This document shows, in pieces, positions 23,354 to 32,946 of a stretch of DNA of 64,000 bases; position 1 is the stretch's first letter, and every line of letters starts with the position of its first letter. The position numbers were made by a program, and so were the translations under genes. The notes under the pieces were generated by a model. The model was given only the letters and a program-made list of their open reading frames with translations, ran no database searches and had not been told where the DNA came from. Source of the stretch: Micromonospora violae. Lineage in GTDB: Bacteria > Actinomycetota > Actinomycetes > Mycobacteriales > Micromonosporaceae. The stretch covers positions 5,580,001-5,644,000 of the forward strand of contig NZ_SHKK01000001.1 of NCBI RefSeq assembly GCF_004217135.1, given 5' to 3'.

Positions 23354-25581
23354 CGAGCGGACAGCCCGGGACCGGCAACGCCCGGCCCACCCCCACCGGC
23401 ACGGACGCGGGCACCTCCGCCCCACCAGCTCGCACCTCCGGCACGGCCCCCGCGGGGACCACGGTGAGCCAGCCGCCCCGGGGCGACGGCGACACGACCG
23501 GCGGTCCCGAGCCCGACCCCGCGAAGAACGGCACCGCGAAGAACGGCACCGCGAAGAACGGCACCGCGAAGAACGGCACCGCGAAGAACGGCACCGCGAA
23601 GAACGACCCCGCGAAGGACGACGCGCCCAAGGACAGCAGCGCGACGGACGACGCGCCCAAGGCCAGCAGCGCGACGGACGACCCGGCCAAGGACGACGGC
23701 GCGGGAAAAGACGACGACCAGGCCAAGAGCGACGACCCGGCCAAGGGTGAGAAGTCGAGCGATGCCGACGGTCCGGACGCGGCTGACAAGACGACGAAGG
23801 CGATCGGCCCGGAGCGGTGGGAGGCATTCGCCTCTGCCCCGGAGCCGAAACCCCCCATCCTCAGCCGGGCCGGTCGCGTTGTCGGTCGGTTCCTGATCCA
23901 CGAGTGGACCCTGGCCACCCTCGGCGCGCTGGCACTGGCCGTGCTGATGACCTGGCCGACACTGCGTTATCCGCGCTACACCCTCCCGCAGGACTACTGG
24001 GACCCGAGCCTGCAAGCCTGGCAGATGGCCTGGTCCGGGCACATCCTGCTGGCCGACCCGGCCCGTCTGTGGCAGTCCAACACCTTCTTCCCCGAGCTGT
24101 GGAGCTTCGCGTTCTCCGACACGCTGCTCGGGTACGCCCCGGCCGGGATGCTCGGCAGCGGTCCCGAGGACGCCATACTCCGCTACAACATCATGTTCGT
24201 CCTGGCCCACGCGCTCGCCACGCTCGGCGCGTACGCGCTGGCCCGACAGCTCGGGGCCGGCCGGATCGGGGCGGCCGTCGCCGGCGTCAGCTACACCTAC
24301 GCGCCGTGGCTGCTGGCCCAGGCCGGGCACCTGCACGTGCTCTCCAACGGCGGGATCCCGTTGGCGCTGGCGATGTTGGCGCGCGGGCACGGGTGGTCGC
24401 TGCGGCACGGCTACCGGCCGGACCGCCGCCATGACGGCTGGGTCTACGCCGGTTGGCTGGTGGCGGCCTGGCAGCTCAGCCTCGGTTTCGGCATCGGGCT
24501 GCCGTTCGCGTACTTCCTGGCCGGCGCGGTGCTGGTCGCTGCCGTTCTGTTCTTCGTGCGGCGGCTGCGCAGCGGGCAGGCCATTCCGTTCGGTCGCCGA
24601 CTGTTCGCCGCCGACGTGCTCGGCGGGGTGCTGTTCGCCGGTGTCGGTCTGCTGATGGCGTTTCCGTTCTTCAAGGTGACCGAGCTGCACCCGTACGCCG
24701 AGCGCACCATCGGCGACATCAGCATCTTCTCGCCGCCGGCGTCGGGCTTCGTGACGGCACCTGGGGAGTCGCGGATCTGGGGTGGGCTGCACGAGGGGGC
24801 CCGGGAGGCGCTGCCCTGGCATCCGGAGATGACCCTGCTGCCGGGCTTCGTGCTCTACGCGCTCGCCGCGGGTGGGCTGCTCTTCTCGGTCTGGCGGCTG
24901 CGGCACCGACTGCTGCTGCTCGCCGGGGTGCTGGTGACGATGGCCTTCGCGATGGGCACCCGGTTCTTCGACGGCACCTTCACCTACGTGCCGCTGTTCG
25001 AGCACCTGCCGGGCTGGAGCGCGTTGCGTACCCCCGGCCGGTTGATGCTCTGGACCACGTTGTTGCTCGGCCTGCTCGCGGCGGGCGCGGTCACCGCCCT
25101 CACCGACCGGGTCCGCGAGTTGACGGCGCAGCGGATTCCGTCGTGGCCGGGGCCCTGGCTGCGGATGGCCACCCTGCTGCCGTTGCTGCTGGTCACCGTC
25201 GAGGGCCTGAACACCACTCCACATCCGGTGGTGCCGACCCCACCGGCGGCGATGCGGTCGGCGCAGGGGCCACTGCTGGTGCTGCCCAGCAATCAGAGCC
25301 TGGACCAGCACGTGATGCTCTGGTCGACCGACGGGTTCCCCGACGTGGTCAACGGCGGTAGCGGCTTCACGCCGCGCCAGCTCGACGACGTCCGCCGGGT
25401 GAGCCAGTCGTTCCCGGACCAGACGAGCGTCGACTACCTGCGCACGCTCGGCGTCCGCACGGTCGTGCTGCTGCGCGGTGAAGTGGCCGACACGCCGTGG
25501 GAGATCGGCATCGACGCGCCGGTCGAGTCGCTCGGCATCACGCGCCAGGAGGTCGGCGACGCTGTCGTCTATCGCCTGTGA
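23350..25581 (+). CDS. GT-C-type polytopic membrane protein with repetitive hydrophilic N-terminus
   Basis: 743 aa. Residues 1 to about 165 are disordered and include tandem AKNGT pentapeptides followed by Asp/Lys/Ser-rich repeats. A hydrophobic half with some ten helices begins at about 178 ([21 protein letters not shown]). The first loop has [18 protein letters not shown], with an acidic residue where GT-C transferases keep their catalytic Asp, then [24 protein letters not shown]. The C-terminal 150 residues form a soluble extracellular domain ([18 protein letters not shown]). This resembles YfhO/GT-C-like uncharacterised actinobacterial proteins; the sugar donor is unknown. Translationally coupled to nfo and followed by a strong hairpin. 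Confidence 0.75.
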   Translation: MTSGQPGTGNARPTPTGTDAGTSAPPARTSGTAPAGTTVSQPPRGDGDTTGGPEPDPAKNGTAKNGTAKNGTAKNGTAKNGTAKNDPAKDDAPKDSSATDDAPKASSATDDPAKDDGAGKDDDQAKSDDPAKGEKSSDADGPDAADKTTKAIGPERWEAFASAPEPKPPILSRAGRVVGRFLIHEWTLATLGALALAVLMTWPTLRYPRYTLPQDYWDPSLQAWQMAWSGHILLADPARLWQSNTFFPELWSFAFSDTLLGYAPAGMLGSGPEDAILRYNIMFVLAHALATLGAYALARQLGAGRIGAAVAGVSYTYAPWLLAQAGHLHVLSNGGIPLALAMLARGHGWSLRHGYRPDRRHDGWVYAGWLVAAWQLSLGFGIGLPFAYFLAGAVLVAAVLFFVRRLRSGQAIPFGRRLFAADVLGGVLFAGVGLLMAFPFFKVTELHPYAERTIGDISIFSPPASGFVTAPGESRIWGGLHEGAREALPWHPEMTLLPGFVLYALAAGGLLFSVWRLRHRLLLLAGVLVTMAFAMGTRFFDGTFTYVPLFEHLPGWSALRTPGRLMLWTTLLLGLLAAGAVTALTDRVRELTAQRIPSWPGPWLRMATLLPLLLVTVEGLNTTPHPVVPTPPAAMRSAQGPLLVLPSNQSLDQHVMLWSTDGFPDVVNGGSGFTPRQLDDVRRVSQSFPDQTSVDYLRTLGVRTVVLLRGEVADTPWEIGIDAPVESLGITRQEVGDAVVYRL
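23521..23625 (+). repeat. Tandem 15-bp repeat encoding AKNGT
   Basis: Five exact copies of GCGAAGAACGGCACC fill 23521-23595, with two degenerate copies to 23625. A second 30-bp repeat with two diverged copies follows (about 23623-23682). Each unit keeps the reading frame, so copy-number change would lengthen or shorten the disordered N-terminus without a frameshift. Confidence 0.9.
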
Positions 25582-25616
25582 AGCTCTGGCGGCTCGTCGC
25601 GGCTGCTCTCTAAGGC

Positions 25617-25692
25617 GGGTTTTCGGGGGAGCCCACCCGGCTCCGGGCGGTCAGGCTTGATCCCTGCGCCGGGCGGGCTCCCCCGAAAACCC
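25617..25692. terminator. 18-bp perfect hairpin between convergent membrane-protein genes
   Basis: GGGTTTTCGGGGGAGCCC (25617-25634) is exactly complementary to 25675-25692. The 40-nt loop has a further CCCGGC/GCCGGG pairing. It lies between the convergent genes ending at 25581 and 25724 and is a strong bidirectional terminator candidate; the TTTT/AAAA in the stem helps in either direction. Confidence 0.85.
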
Positions 25693-25723
25693 TGACGTGG
25701 TCAGGCCGCGTCAGCCTGGGGGG

Positions 25724-27232
25724 TCAGGTGGCGGTTGCGGGCTCGCGTGACGGTTCGTCGGTCAACGGTTGGCGGCGCCAGCGGTCTATCCAGGAGGCGT
25801 CTGGTGCGCCGTCGAGGACGCCGCCGTCCGGGTCGTCCGGGTACGTGGCCCGCACCGCGTCCTGCTCGGGGTGCAGGATCTCCTTGACGACGAACACGCA
25901 GAGCACCACCACAGTGGTCAGCCGCAGCGTCGAGGCCAGCACGAACACCCCCTCCGGGAAGACCGGTCGGCTGGTTGCCGCGCCGAGCAGTTCCCCGTAG
26001 AAGGCGACGAAGTAGCAGACCTCGGCGATCTGCCAGGCCAGGAACGCGCCCCACTTCGGGCGGGCCAGCACCACCAGCGGAAGCAGCCAGAGGACGAACT
26101 GCTGCGACCAGACCTTGCTGAAGATGAGGAACGCCGCCACCACCAGGAAGCCGAGCTGGGCCAGCCGGGGCCGGCGCGGTGCCCGCAGCGCCAGCACGGC
26201 CACGCCGAGGCAGGCCAGCCCGAACAGCGCGTACGACAGGGTGTTGAGGGTCGGGATGTTGGCGTTGAGCCATTCGAACGGGCCGAGCTGGGTGGGGTCG
26301 TTGCCGACCTTGCCGTCCAGGTAGCGCCCGATGTACCAGAGCGTGCCCCAGTCGATCGGCCGGGTGGTGTTCAGCTCGAAGAACCGGTCCCAGTTTTCCG
26401 GGTACGCCCGGGCGGCCGGCAGGTTCACCAGCACGACGGCGGCGACCGCTGAACCGACGGCGACGAGCGCGGCACGTATCCGGTCGGCCCGCAGCGCGAG
26501 GATGAGGATCGGCCCGAGCAGGAACAGCGGCCAGAGCTTCGCCGCGCCGGCGAGCCCGAGCAGCACGCCGGCCACCCCCGGTCGTTTTCGGGCCCAGGCG
26601 AGCAGGCCGAAGGCGGCCAGGCCGATGGCGAGCAGATCCCAGTTGACGGTGGCGGTGAGCAGCAGGGCCGGGGCGAGGGCGAACAGCGCCGCGTCCCAGG
26701 GTCGTCGGCGGCGCAACGCCAGGATCACCGCCACCGTGGCCACCGCGAGCGCGCCCAGCACCAGCGCGTTGAGGTTGTAGAACCACTGACCCTGGTTGAT
26801 GCTCGGGTCGTCGGCACCGACGGCGTGCACCGGCAGACCCAGCGCCCCCATGAAGTAGCCGGTCAGCACCGGGTACTCGACCGGGTGGTCACGATAGGGC
26901 ACCTTGCCCTCGTTGAGCCCTTCGGCGTAATAAAGGGCGAGGACGTCGGTGTAGCAGAACCGGGTGTACTGGATGTTGTTCTGCCAGGCGCCGCTCTGGC
27001 AGGGCGATTTCTGCACCCAGTGCAGCGCGAGGGTGAGGCACACCAGTGCCAGCACGATCCGCACGGCCGTCCAGAAGCGACGCTCCCGACCGACCGGCCG
27101 GTCCAGCGCGGTCGCGTGGTCGCCGAGCGGGCCACCGATGACGCTGGAGAGGCCGCGGACGAACCCGTCGGAACGGGACGGGTGATCGGTGGTTCCGGCG
27201 TCGTCGATGCCGGGCGTCGACTGGGTGCTCAT
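25724..27232 (-). CDS. GT87-like membrane protein (Rv0051-type)
   Basis: 502 aa, with about ten hydrophobic helices after a 45-residue cytoplasmic N-terminus. The first extracytoplasmic loop has WQNNIQYTRFCYTDVLALYYAEGLNEGKVPYRDHPVEYPVLTGYF (key parts: CYTDVLALYY, YRDHPVEYPVLTG), the GT87/DUF2029 acceptor-site pattern. Later come LAGAAKLWPLFLLGPILIL and SKVWSQQFVLWLLPL. In mycobacteria the gene next to ponA1 (Rv0051) is of this kind, and the order is the same here, downstream of the PBP gene. It probably transfers a sugar from a polyprenyl phosphate outside the membrane; the acceptor is unknown. A terminator-like hairpin separates it from the PBP gene. Confidence 0.8.
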   Translation of the reverse strand: MSTQSTPGIDDAGTTDHPSRSDGFVRGLSSVIGGPLGDHATALDRPVGRERRFWTAVRIVLALVCLTLALHWVQKSPCQSGAWQNNIQYTRFCYTDVLALYYAEGLNEGKVPYRDHPVEYPVLTGYFMGALGLPVHAVGADDPSINQGQWFYNLNALVLGALAVATVAVILALRRRRPWDAALFALAPALLLTATVNWDLLAIGLAAFGLLAWARKRPGVAGVLLGLAGAAKLWPLFLLGPILILALRADRIRAALVAVGSAVAAVVLVNLPAARAYPENWDRFFELNTTRPIDWGTLWYIGRYLDGKVGNDPTQLGPFEWLNANIPTLNTLSYALFGLACLGVAVLALRAPRRPRLAQLGFLVVAAFLIFSKVWSQQFVLWLLPLVVLARPKWGAFLAWQIAEVCYFVAFYGELLGAATSRPVFPEGVFVLASTLRLTTVVVLCVFVVKEILHPEQDAVRATYPDDPDGGVLDGAPDASWIDRWRRQPLTDEPSREPATAT

Positions 27233-27299
27233 GAAGAGGCATCCTGCCGTACGACGGGGGTGCCCGTCCTGTCCCGGCGCGGAGTTCCGGGTACGAAAA

Positions 27300-27340
27300 C
27301 GCCGCCGCCGGTCGGACAGGTCGTCCGGCCGGCGGCGGCG
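27300..27340 (-). terminator. Intrinsic terminator after the PBP gene
   Basis: CGCCGCCGCCGG (27300-27311) pairs with CCGGCGGCGGCG (27329-27340). On the minus strand the stem is followed by GTTTTCG, a short T-run rare in this GC-rich sequence, 18 bp after the PBP stop codon. It probably ends or attenuates the leftward PBP transcript. Confidence 0.75.
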
Positions 27341-27357
27341 TGGTGCGGTGGCCCGGG

Positions 27358-30231
27358 TCAGTTCCGGTCGGGAGGCAGGCTGGGTAACAGCCCACCGCCT
27401 CTCCCGTCGCCTCCGCCGGGATTACCACCGGGGTTGCCGCCAGGATTGCCGCCAGGGTCACCCCCGGGGTTACCGCCGGGGGTGTTGCCGCCGGGGTTGC
27501 AGAACAGGTCGATCAGCGGATTGCACAGGGGGTTGCCCCCCTGGCCCGGGTTGGTCGGCGGCGGTGGCGGCGGCGGCTCCTCGCCGTTGCCCTTCGTGAC
27601 ATCACCCTCGCCGGTGACGGTGGGCAGGGAGATCTCCTCCTGGCCCTTGAGCGCGGTGTTCATGAACTTTTCCCAGATCGGACCGGGGAGCGTCGAACCA
27701 CCGATGTCCTTGCCGTTCTTGAGCTTGATCTGCGGCTTGGTGATGTCCCGGCTGCCCACCCACACCGCCGTGGCGTTCTGCGGTGTGTAGCCGACCGTCC
27801 AGGCGTGCGCGTTGTCCTTGCTGTTCCATTCCCAGGTGCCCGTCTTGGCGGCAGCTTGACGTCCGTCTTCCAGGGAGATGTTGTTCGGCCGCGGGATCTG
27901 CTTCAGGACGCCGGTGACCTCGTCAGTGACCTTCTTGGGGATCCGCTCCTCCGGCTTGATGCGCTCGCTGCCGACCACCTTCCACTTGCCGGTGTCCTTC
28001 TCCTGCTGCTCGATCTTGACGACGAAGTGGGCCTTGATGTACTTGCCGTCGTTGGCGAACGTGGCCATGGCGTTCGCGTGGTCGAACACGGTCAACGGGT
28101 ACTTACCGAAACCGGTGTAGTTGTCGAACGGGGTCCGCCCCTTCTTCGACAGGTCGTAGGCCTGCGGCGGGTCGACGCCCCACATGGTGGTCACGCCCGC
28201 CTTCCGGGCCATGTCGACGACCTTGTCGGCGCCGATCGTGTCGGCCACCCAGTAGAAGGGCACGTTGTACGACTGGACCGTCGACTCTTCGAGGGTGCAG
28301 TACTTGCCGCACTTGAGGTTGGTGCGGTTGGCGTTACCGATCGTGTCCTTGGAGCCCTCGGGCTTGTACGGCGTGGGGTCCCAGTGCGACTTGACGGAGA
28401 TGCCGGCCTCGATCGCGGCGGCCAAGGTGTACACCTTCATCGACGAGCCCGGCGGATGACCACCGGCCAGGTTGCCGTTCTTGTCGATGTTCTTGCCGGC
28501 GTAGTCGAAGTCGGCGCCGCTGTCACCGCCGTAGTAGGCGAGCACGCGGCCCTTCTTCGGGTCGATCGAGACCACCGCCGCCATCAGGTTCTTCGGCTGG
28601 TCGTAAAGCAGGGAGCCCTTCTTCGACTGCATCGCGATGTTCTCGGCGGCGGTCTGGAGCTTCGGGTCGATGGTGGTGGTGATCCGGTAGCCGCCGTCGC
28701 GCAGCGCGTCGACACAGCTCGTCTTGCCCTCCGCACCGGTGTCGGAGCAGAGACCCATCTGGTCCATCTCCTGACGGACGTAGTTGATGACGTTGCCGCG
28801 CGGGGTGTCGACGCCGAAGCCGTTGCCTCCCTTTTTCGGCGGCAGCACCTTGGGGTACTCGGTGGGCGCCGGGGGGTGGTTGGGGGAGTCCAGCCAGCCC
28901 TCCTTCTTCATGCCGTCGATCACGTAGTCCCACCGCGACCTGGCGTCGGTCGGGTTGACCGACGGGTCGTAGCCCCGGTGGGTATCGGTCGCCTGCGGCT
29001 GCTTGATCAGCGCAGCCAGCACCGCGCCTTCGCCGGGGCTGAGCTTGATGGCCGACTTGCCGAAGTAGGTCTGCGCCGCCGCCTCGATGCCGTACGCGCC
29101 ACGACCGAAGTAGATGACGTTCAGGTAGTGCTGCATGATCTCTGGCTTGGTGTACTTGTCGTTCAGCTTGGAGGCGAGGATGGCCTCCTTCACCTTCCGG
29201 CCGTACGTGTCGTCCTGGAGGTTCTCGAACGCGTTGCGGGCGTACTGCTGGGTGATCGTCGAGGCACCCTGCTTGTCGCCGTTGGAGACGTTGTTCCACG
29301 CGGCCCGGACGATGCCCTTGTAGTCGACGCCCGAGTGCCGGTAGAAGTTCCGGTCCTCCGCGGCGGCGACCGCGTCCTGCACGTGCTGCGGGATCTGCTG
29401 GATGGTGACGAAGCTACGGTTCTCGCTGCCCAGCTTGGCGAGCTGCGTCTTGCCGTCCTTGGCGTAGACGGTGGTGGACAGCGGCAGCGGCATCTCGTTC
29501 GGCATGACCACGTTCGTCGAGTAGTAGGTGAACCCCACCACCCCGATGCCGGCGAGCATGATGAAGACGGCGAACCCGGCGATCAGCAGGTTCATCCGCT
29601 TGCGCTTCTTCGCCCGCGCCGCGGCACCCGAGCTGCCCGCACCACGACCGCCCCGACCGGGACCACCCGGCCCACCCGGTCCTCCGGGGCCGCCTGGCCC
29701 ACCGGAGACCGGCGAGACGCTCGCCCGGGCGACCGCCGCACGACCACCGACCGACGCGGAGCCGACGCTGGCCCGACCCGCCGAGGCGGTGCCGACCGAG
29801 GCGGCACCAACGGCGGCGGCACCGACCGAGGCCCGGCCCGCCGGTGCGCCCGGCGCCGGGGAGACGGGCACCGAGGCCCGACCTGCGCCGGCGCGGCCTG
29901 CGGCCACACCCGGTGCCGGCGAGACCGGCACCGAGGCCCGACCGGCCCGACCGGCCGCTGCCGAACCCACCGAGGCGGACCCGGCGGCCGCGCCACCACG
30001 CGACGGCACCGAGGCGGAGCCGCCGACCGTGGCACGACCACCGGCAGCCCGCGGCGTCACCGAGGCACGACCCGGGGTCGCCGCGCCGCCGCCCGAAGCT
30101 GACCAGCCGCTCCCGCCGGAGTTACCGCCGGGTCTGCGGTACGCGTCGTCCGCGCCCGGTCCGGGCTCACCGTCTGGGCCCGAGTGCTGGGCCCGTCCGC
30201 GCGCAGAACTGGGATCGCCGTACGAGTTCAT
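27358..30231 (-). CDS. ponA: Bifunctional class A penicillin-binding protein (transglycosylase/transpeptidase)
   Basis: 957 aa. Residues 1-210 are low-complexity cytoplasmic sequence (Gly, Ala, Ser, Arg, Pro) with repeats such as RASVPVSPAPG twice. One membrane helix spans about 214-236 (LLIAGFAVFIMLAGIGVVGF). The GT51 domain has AAAEDRNFYRHSGVDYKG (catalytic Glu near 292), QGASTITQQYARN and KLNDKYTKPEIMQHYLN. The transpeptidase domain has the SxxK box in PGSSMKVYTLAAAIE (about 592), SxN in STVQSYNVPFYW and KTG in AAKTGTWEW. The tail is Pro/Gly-rich. It polymerises and crosslinks peptidoglycan. Gene order (DUF5318-ponA-GT87) matches M. tuberculosis ponA1. Confidence 0.94.
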   Translation of the reverse strand: MNSYGDPSSARGRAQHSGPDGEPGPGADDAYRRPGGNSGGSGWSASGGGAATPGRASVTPRAAGGRATVGGSASVPSRGGAAAGSASVGSAAAGRAGRASVPVSPAPGVAAGRAGAGRASVPVSPAPGAPAGRASVGAAAVGAASVGTASAGRASVGSASVGGRAAVARASVSPVSGGPGGPGGPGGPGGPGRGGRGAGSSGAAARAKKRKRMNLLIAGFAVFIMLAGIGVVGFTYYSTNVVMPNEMPLPLSTTVYAKDGKTQLAKLGSENRSFVTIQQIPQHVQDAVAAAEDRNFYRHSGVDYKGIVRAAWNNVSNGDKQGASTITQQYARNAFENLQDDTYGRKVKEAILASKLNDKYTKPEIMQHYLNVIYFGRGAYGIEAAAQTYFGKSAIKLSPGEGAVLAALIKQPQATDTHRGYDPSVNPTDARSRWDYVIDGMKKEGWLDSPNHPPAPTEYPKVLPPKKGGNGFGVDTPRGNVINYVRQEMDQMGLCSDTGAEGKTSCVDALRDGGYRITTTIDPKLQTAAENIAMQSKKGSLLYDQPKNLMAAVVSIDPKKGRVLAYYGGDSGADFDYAGKNIDKNGNLAGGHPPGSSMKVYTLAAAIEAGISVKSHWDPTPYKPEGSKDTIGNANRTNLKCGKYCTLEESTVQSYNVPFYWVADTIGADKVVDMARKAGVTTMWGVDPPQAYDLSKKGRTPFDNYTGFGKYPLTVFDHANAMATFANDGKYIKAHFVVKIEQQEKDTGKWKVVGSERIKPEERIPKKVTDEVTGVLKQIPRPNNISLEDGRQAAAKTGTWEWNSKDNAHAWTVGYTPQNATAVWVGSRDITKPQIKLKNGKDIGGSTLPGPIWEKFMNTALKGQEEISLPTVTGEGDVTKGNGEEPPPPPPPTNPGQGGNPLCNPLIDLFCNPGGNTPGGNPGGDPGGNPGGNPGGNPGGGDGRGGGLLPSLPPDRN

Positions 30232-30428
30232 TCCTCACACCCTGCCGGTCGCGGTGGGACGCGACTGCGCCGCCACCGGGTTGCCGTGAGTTGCTTCACC
30301 CGGAACGCCGGCACGGGGGTGCCCGGCGACCGAGGTCATTGCCGTATCAATCGGGCCAATCGGACCAACAAGCGGTCGACCGTCCCGGGTTCCGTCTGCG
30401 GCTCCGGGGCCGGTCCAACCAGTTGAGA

Positions 30429-30878
30429 TCACCGTTGCGCCTCTCGCCTCCGCCGACCGGCGCCTTCGGCGCCCGCCGCGTCCTGCTCGCCGGTGGCGTC
30501 GCTGTCACCGGTGAGGCCGTCCCGGCCGAGCAGATACTGCTCGACGAGATGGTTCCAGTCACAACCGAGGCACACCTCCACCACGAAGACCTGGAACTCA
30601 CGCAGCGTCATCGCCAGGACGGGCAACTCGGCCAGTGTCCGGGCCTGTCCGGCGGACTGCTTGAGTTCGTCACCGTAAATGTAGTGGACGAGGGTCAGGT
30701 TTTCGCTGCGGCAGATGGGGCAGCGCCGGTCGGTGGGCTCGCCGTGGAACCGAGCGGCATTCTTCAGGTACGGCGATGCGTCGCAGACGTCGTACGTGCC
30801 GACTCGACCGGCCAGGAGCTCACGCAGCACTGCTCGCTTCTGAAGCGAGTAGTCGACGACCTGGCGCTGCGTACGCAT
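30429..30878 (-). CDS. DUF5318-family protein with zinc-ribbon cysteines
   Basis: 149 aa. It starts MRTQRQVVDYSLQKRAVL and has four cysteines in two pairs, RRCPICRSENL and VEVCLGCDWNH, a likely zinc site. The tail is hydrophilic (GDSDATGEQDAAGAEGAGRR). The protein resembles the conserved mycobacterial Rv0049 family, which also lies beside ponA1; its role is unknown. It reads leftward and may be co-transcribed with the PBP gene 197 bp downstream. Confidence 0.75.
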   Translation of the reverse strand: MRTQRQVVDYSLQKRAVLRELLAGRVGTYDVCDASPYLKNAARFHGEPTDRRCPICRSENLTLVHYIYGDELKQSAGQARTLAELPVLAMTLREFQVFVVEVCLGCDWNHLVEQYLLGRDGLTGDSDATGEQDAAGAEGAGRRRREAQR

Positions 30879-30985
30879 GCGGAGAAGGGTACGCGGTCCG
30901 GCCCGAGCAGGCGACCATGCTCACAATCCGTGACGACAGCATCTCCAAACGGGGGTTTGCCCTGGCTCACGCGAACCGCTAACGT

Positions 30986-31010
30986 GCGATGTATCGGTCC
31001 GATACATCGC
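30986..31010 (+). promoter_or_regulatory. 25-bp perfect palindrome, probable PadR operator
   Basis: GCGATGTATCGG, a central T and CCGATACATCGC make 12-bp arms. It begins 68 bp before the GTG of the PadR gene and lies between it and the leftward DUF5318 gene. ATGT/ACAT at the ends fits PadR-type operators. Autoregulation of padR-ino1 is inferred from position. Confidence 0.7.
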
Positions 31011-31053
31011 GGCGGTTACCGCTCCCCGCCGGAGGGTAAAGAGAGGGTGGCCA

Positions 31054-31692
31054 GTGCTTGAGTTCGCCATCCTCGGCCTCCTGCAGGAGTCTCCGATGCA
31101 CGGCTACGAGCTGCGCAAGGAGCTGGCCGCCAAGCTCGGCGCGATCCGGGCGGCGATCAGCTACGGCTCGCTCTACCCAACGCTACGCAGGCTGCAAGCG
31201 GCGGGTTGGATAACCGAAGCTGCTGAGACACCCGCCACTGCCGAGGAGGTTCCCGCGCTGACCAGCCGACGAGGTCGGGTGGTCTACAAAATCACCGCGG
31301 AAGGCAAGGAACGCTTCGCCCAGCTGATCGCACAGGCGGGGCCCGAGACGTACGACGACACGGGCTTCGGGGTGCACTTCGCGTTCTTCGCCCGGACCGA
31401 CCAGGCGACCCGACTGCGCATTCTGGAGGGTCGCCGCCGCAAGATCGAGGAGCGTCGCGAAGGGCTTCGTGACGTGCTGGGCCGGGCGGCCGAGCGCCTC
31501 GACGCTTACACGCTGGAACTGCAGCGCCACGGTCTTGATGCCTGTGAGCGCGAGGTCCGCTGGCTGGAGGAGCTCATCGCCAACGAGCGCTCCGGCCGAG
31601 CCCCGACGGTCCCGAACATCGGGACAGCCGGCGGCCGACGAGAAGACAACAGCCCGCCTCCGCCTGGAGAGACCAGGAATGAGCGGCCGTGA
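31054..31692 (+). CDS. PadR-family transcriptional regulator
   Basis: 212 aa from a GTG at 31054 after GAGAGGG. The winged-helix domain spans residues 1-85: [38 protein letters not shown] and [18 protein letters not shown]-terminal Vir_act-like helical dimerisation region follows ([20 protein letters not shown]). The last 25 residues are Pro/Arg-rich. PadR proteins are usually repressors of an adjacent gene; here that gene is ino1, 23 bp downstream in the same direction (as in mycobacteria, Rv0047c next to ino1). A 25-bp palindrome upstream is the likely binding site. Confidence 0.88.
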   Translation: MLEFAILGLLQESPMHGYELRKELAAKLGAIRAAISYGSLYPTLRRLQAAGWITEAAETPATAEEVPALTSRRGRVVYKITAEGKERFAQLIAQAGPETYDDTGFGVHFAFFARTDQATRLRILEGRRRKIEERREGLRDVLGRAAERLDAYTLELQRHGLDACEREVRWLEELIANERSGRAPTVPNIGTAGGRREDNSPPPPGETRNERP

Positions 31693-31715
31693 CAGAAAAG
31701 AAGGAGGCAGACGCT

Positions 31716-32795
31716 ATGGGCTCCGTCCGCGTCGCCATCGTCGGTGTGGGTAACTGCGCCTCGTCCCTGGTTCAGGGCGTCGAGTACTACCGGAACGCCA
31801 ACCCGAACGACCGCGTCCCGGGTCTCATGCACGTCGCCTTCGGCGACTACCACGTCAACGCCGTGGAGTTCGTCGCGGCATTCGACGTGGACGCCAAGAA
31901 GGTGGGCATGGACCTCGCGGAGGCGATCGTCGCCAGCGAGAACAACACCATCAAGCTCTGCGACGTGCCGCCGACCGGCGTGACTGTGCAGCGCGGTCCG
32001 ACCTTCGACGGTCTGGGCCAGTACTACCGCGAGATCGTCGAGGAGTCGGACGCCACCCCGGTCGACGTGGCGCAGGCGCTGCGCGACGCGCAGGTCGACG
32101 TCGTCGTCTGCTACCTGCCGGTCGGCTCCGAGCAGGCCGCCAAGTTCTACGCCCAGGCGGCGATCGACGCCGGCTGCGCGTTCGTCAACGCCCTGCCGGT
32201 CTTCATCGCCTCCGACCCGGAGTGGGCGCAGAAGTTCACCGACGCTGGCCTGCCGATCGTCGGCGACGACATCAAGAGCCAGGTCGGCGCCACCATCGTG
32301 CACCGCGCCCTCGCGAAGCTCTTCGAGGACCGCGGCGTCGAGCTGCTGCGCACGTACCAGCTCAACTTCGGCGGCAACATGGACTTCATGAACATGCTGG
32401 AGCGCAAGCGGCTCGTCTCGAAGAAGATCTCGAAGACCCAGTCGGTCACCTCGCAGATCCCGCACGAGATGAGCAAGAGCGACGTGCACATCGGCCCGTC
32501 GGACCACGTGCCGTGGCTGGACGACCGCAAGTGGGCGTACATCCGCCTGGAGGGCCGCTCGTTCGGCGACACCCCCCTGAACGCCGAGCTCAAGCTCGAG
32601 GTGTGGGACTCCCCGAACTCGGCCGGCGTCATCATCGACGCGGTCCGCGCCGCGAAGATCGCCCTGGACCGGAAGATCGGCGGCCCGATCCTGTCGGCCT
32701 CGTCGTACTTCATGAAGTCCCCGCCGGTGCAGTACGCCGACCACGACGCCCACCAGGCCGTCGAGGAGTTCATCGCCGGTGAGGTTGCGCGCTGA
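31716..32795 (+). CDS. ino1: Inositol-3-phosphate synthase
   Basis: 359 aa from the ATG at 31716, preceded by GAAGGAGGCAGACGCT; the frame extends upstream to a GTG at 31689 that overlaps padR, but the Shine-Dalgarno favours this ATG. Motifs are the NAD-binding [65 protein letters not shown] and [15 protein letters not shown]. The enzyme turns glucose 6-phosphate into inositol 3-phosphate, the entry to phosphatidylinositol, PIMs and mycothiol in actinobacteria. It is in operon with PadR and followed by a very strong terminator hairpin. Confidence 0.96.
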   Translation: MGSVRVAIVGVGNCASSLVQGVEYYRNANPNDRVPGLMHVAFGDYHVNAVEFVAAFDVDAKKVGMDLAEAIVASENNTIKLCDVPPTGVTVQRGPTFDGLGQYYREIVEESDATPVDVAQALRDAQVDVVVCYLPVGSEQAAKFYAQAAIDAGCAFVNALPVFIASDPEWAQKFTDAGLPIVGDDIKSQVGATIVHRALAKLFEDRGVELLRTYQLNFGGNMDFMNMLERKRLVSKKISKTQSVTSQIPHEMSKSDVHIGPSDHVPWLDDRKWAYIRLEGRSFGDTPLNAELKLEVWDSPNSAGVIIDAVRAAKIALDRKIGGPILSASSYFMKSPPVQYADHDAHQAVEEFIAGEVAR

Positions 32796-32815
32796 CGCGC
32801 TGAATCATCAAGCAG

Positions 32816-32853
32816 GTCGAAGGGCCGGGTCCGTGCGGACCCGGCCCTTCGAC
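32816..32853 (+). terminator. 18-bp terminator hairpin after ino1
   Basis: The arms at 32816-32833 and 32836-32853 are perfectly complementary (core GGGCCGGGTCCG) with only a TG between, so a tetraloop forms by fraying. It is 21 bp after the ino1 stop. Confidence 0.88.
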
Positions 32854-32946
32854 GTCGATCGGCACCTGGGGTACGAGAGCTGTCCCGTGACCCCCGCCAC
32901 CGTTTCCGGGACCACGGAAAGCCGGGAGGATATCGATAATCGATAC

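Noticed and set aside
23521..23625. CRISPR or phase-variable frameshift tract
   Set aside because: Units of 15 bp have no spacers and preserve the frame, so no on-off switching is expected.
23035..25311. 758-codon open frame on the minus strand
   Set aside because: Antisense to nfo and a membrane-protein gene with good domain evidence; its translation is rich in Arg, Gln and His without any motif.
32931..32945. TATCGAT-A-ATCGATA palindrome as a second PadR operator
   Set aside because: It shares TATCG and CGATA with the 30986 palindrome but the spacer is 5 rather than 3 bp, so one protein binding both is doubtful. Kept only as a possible operator of another protein.
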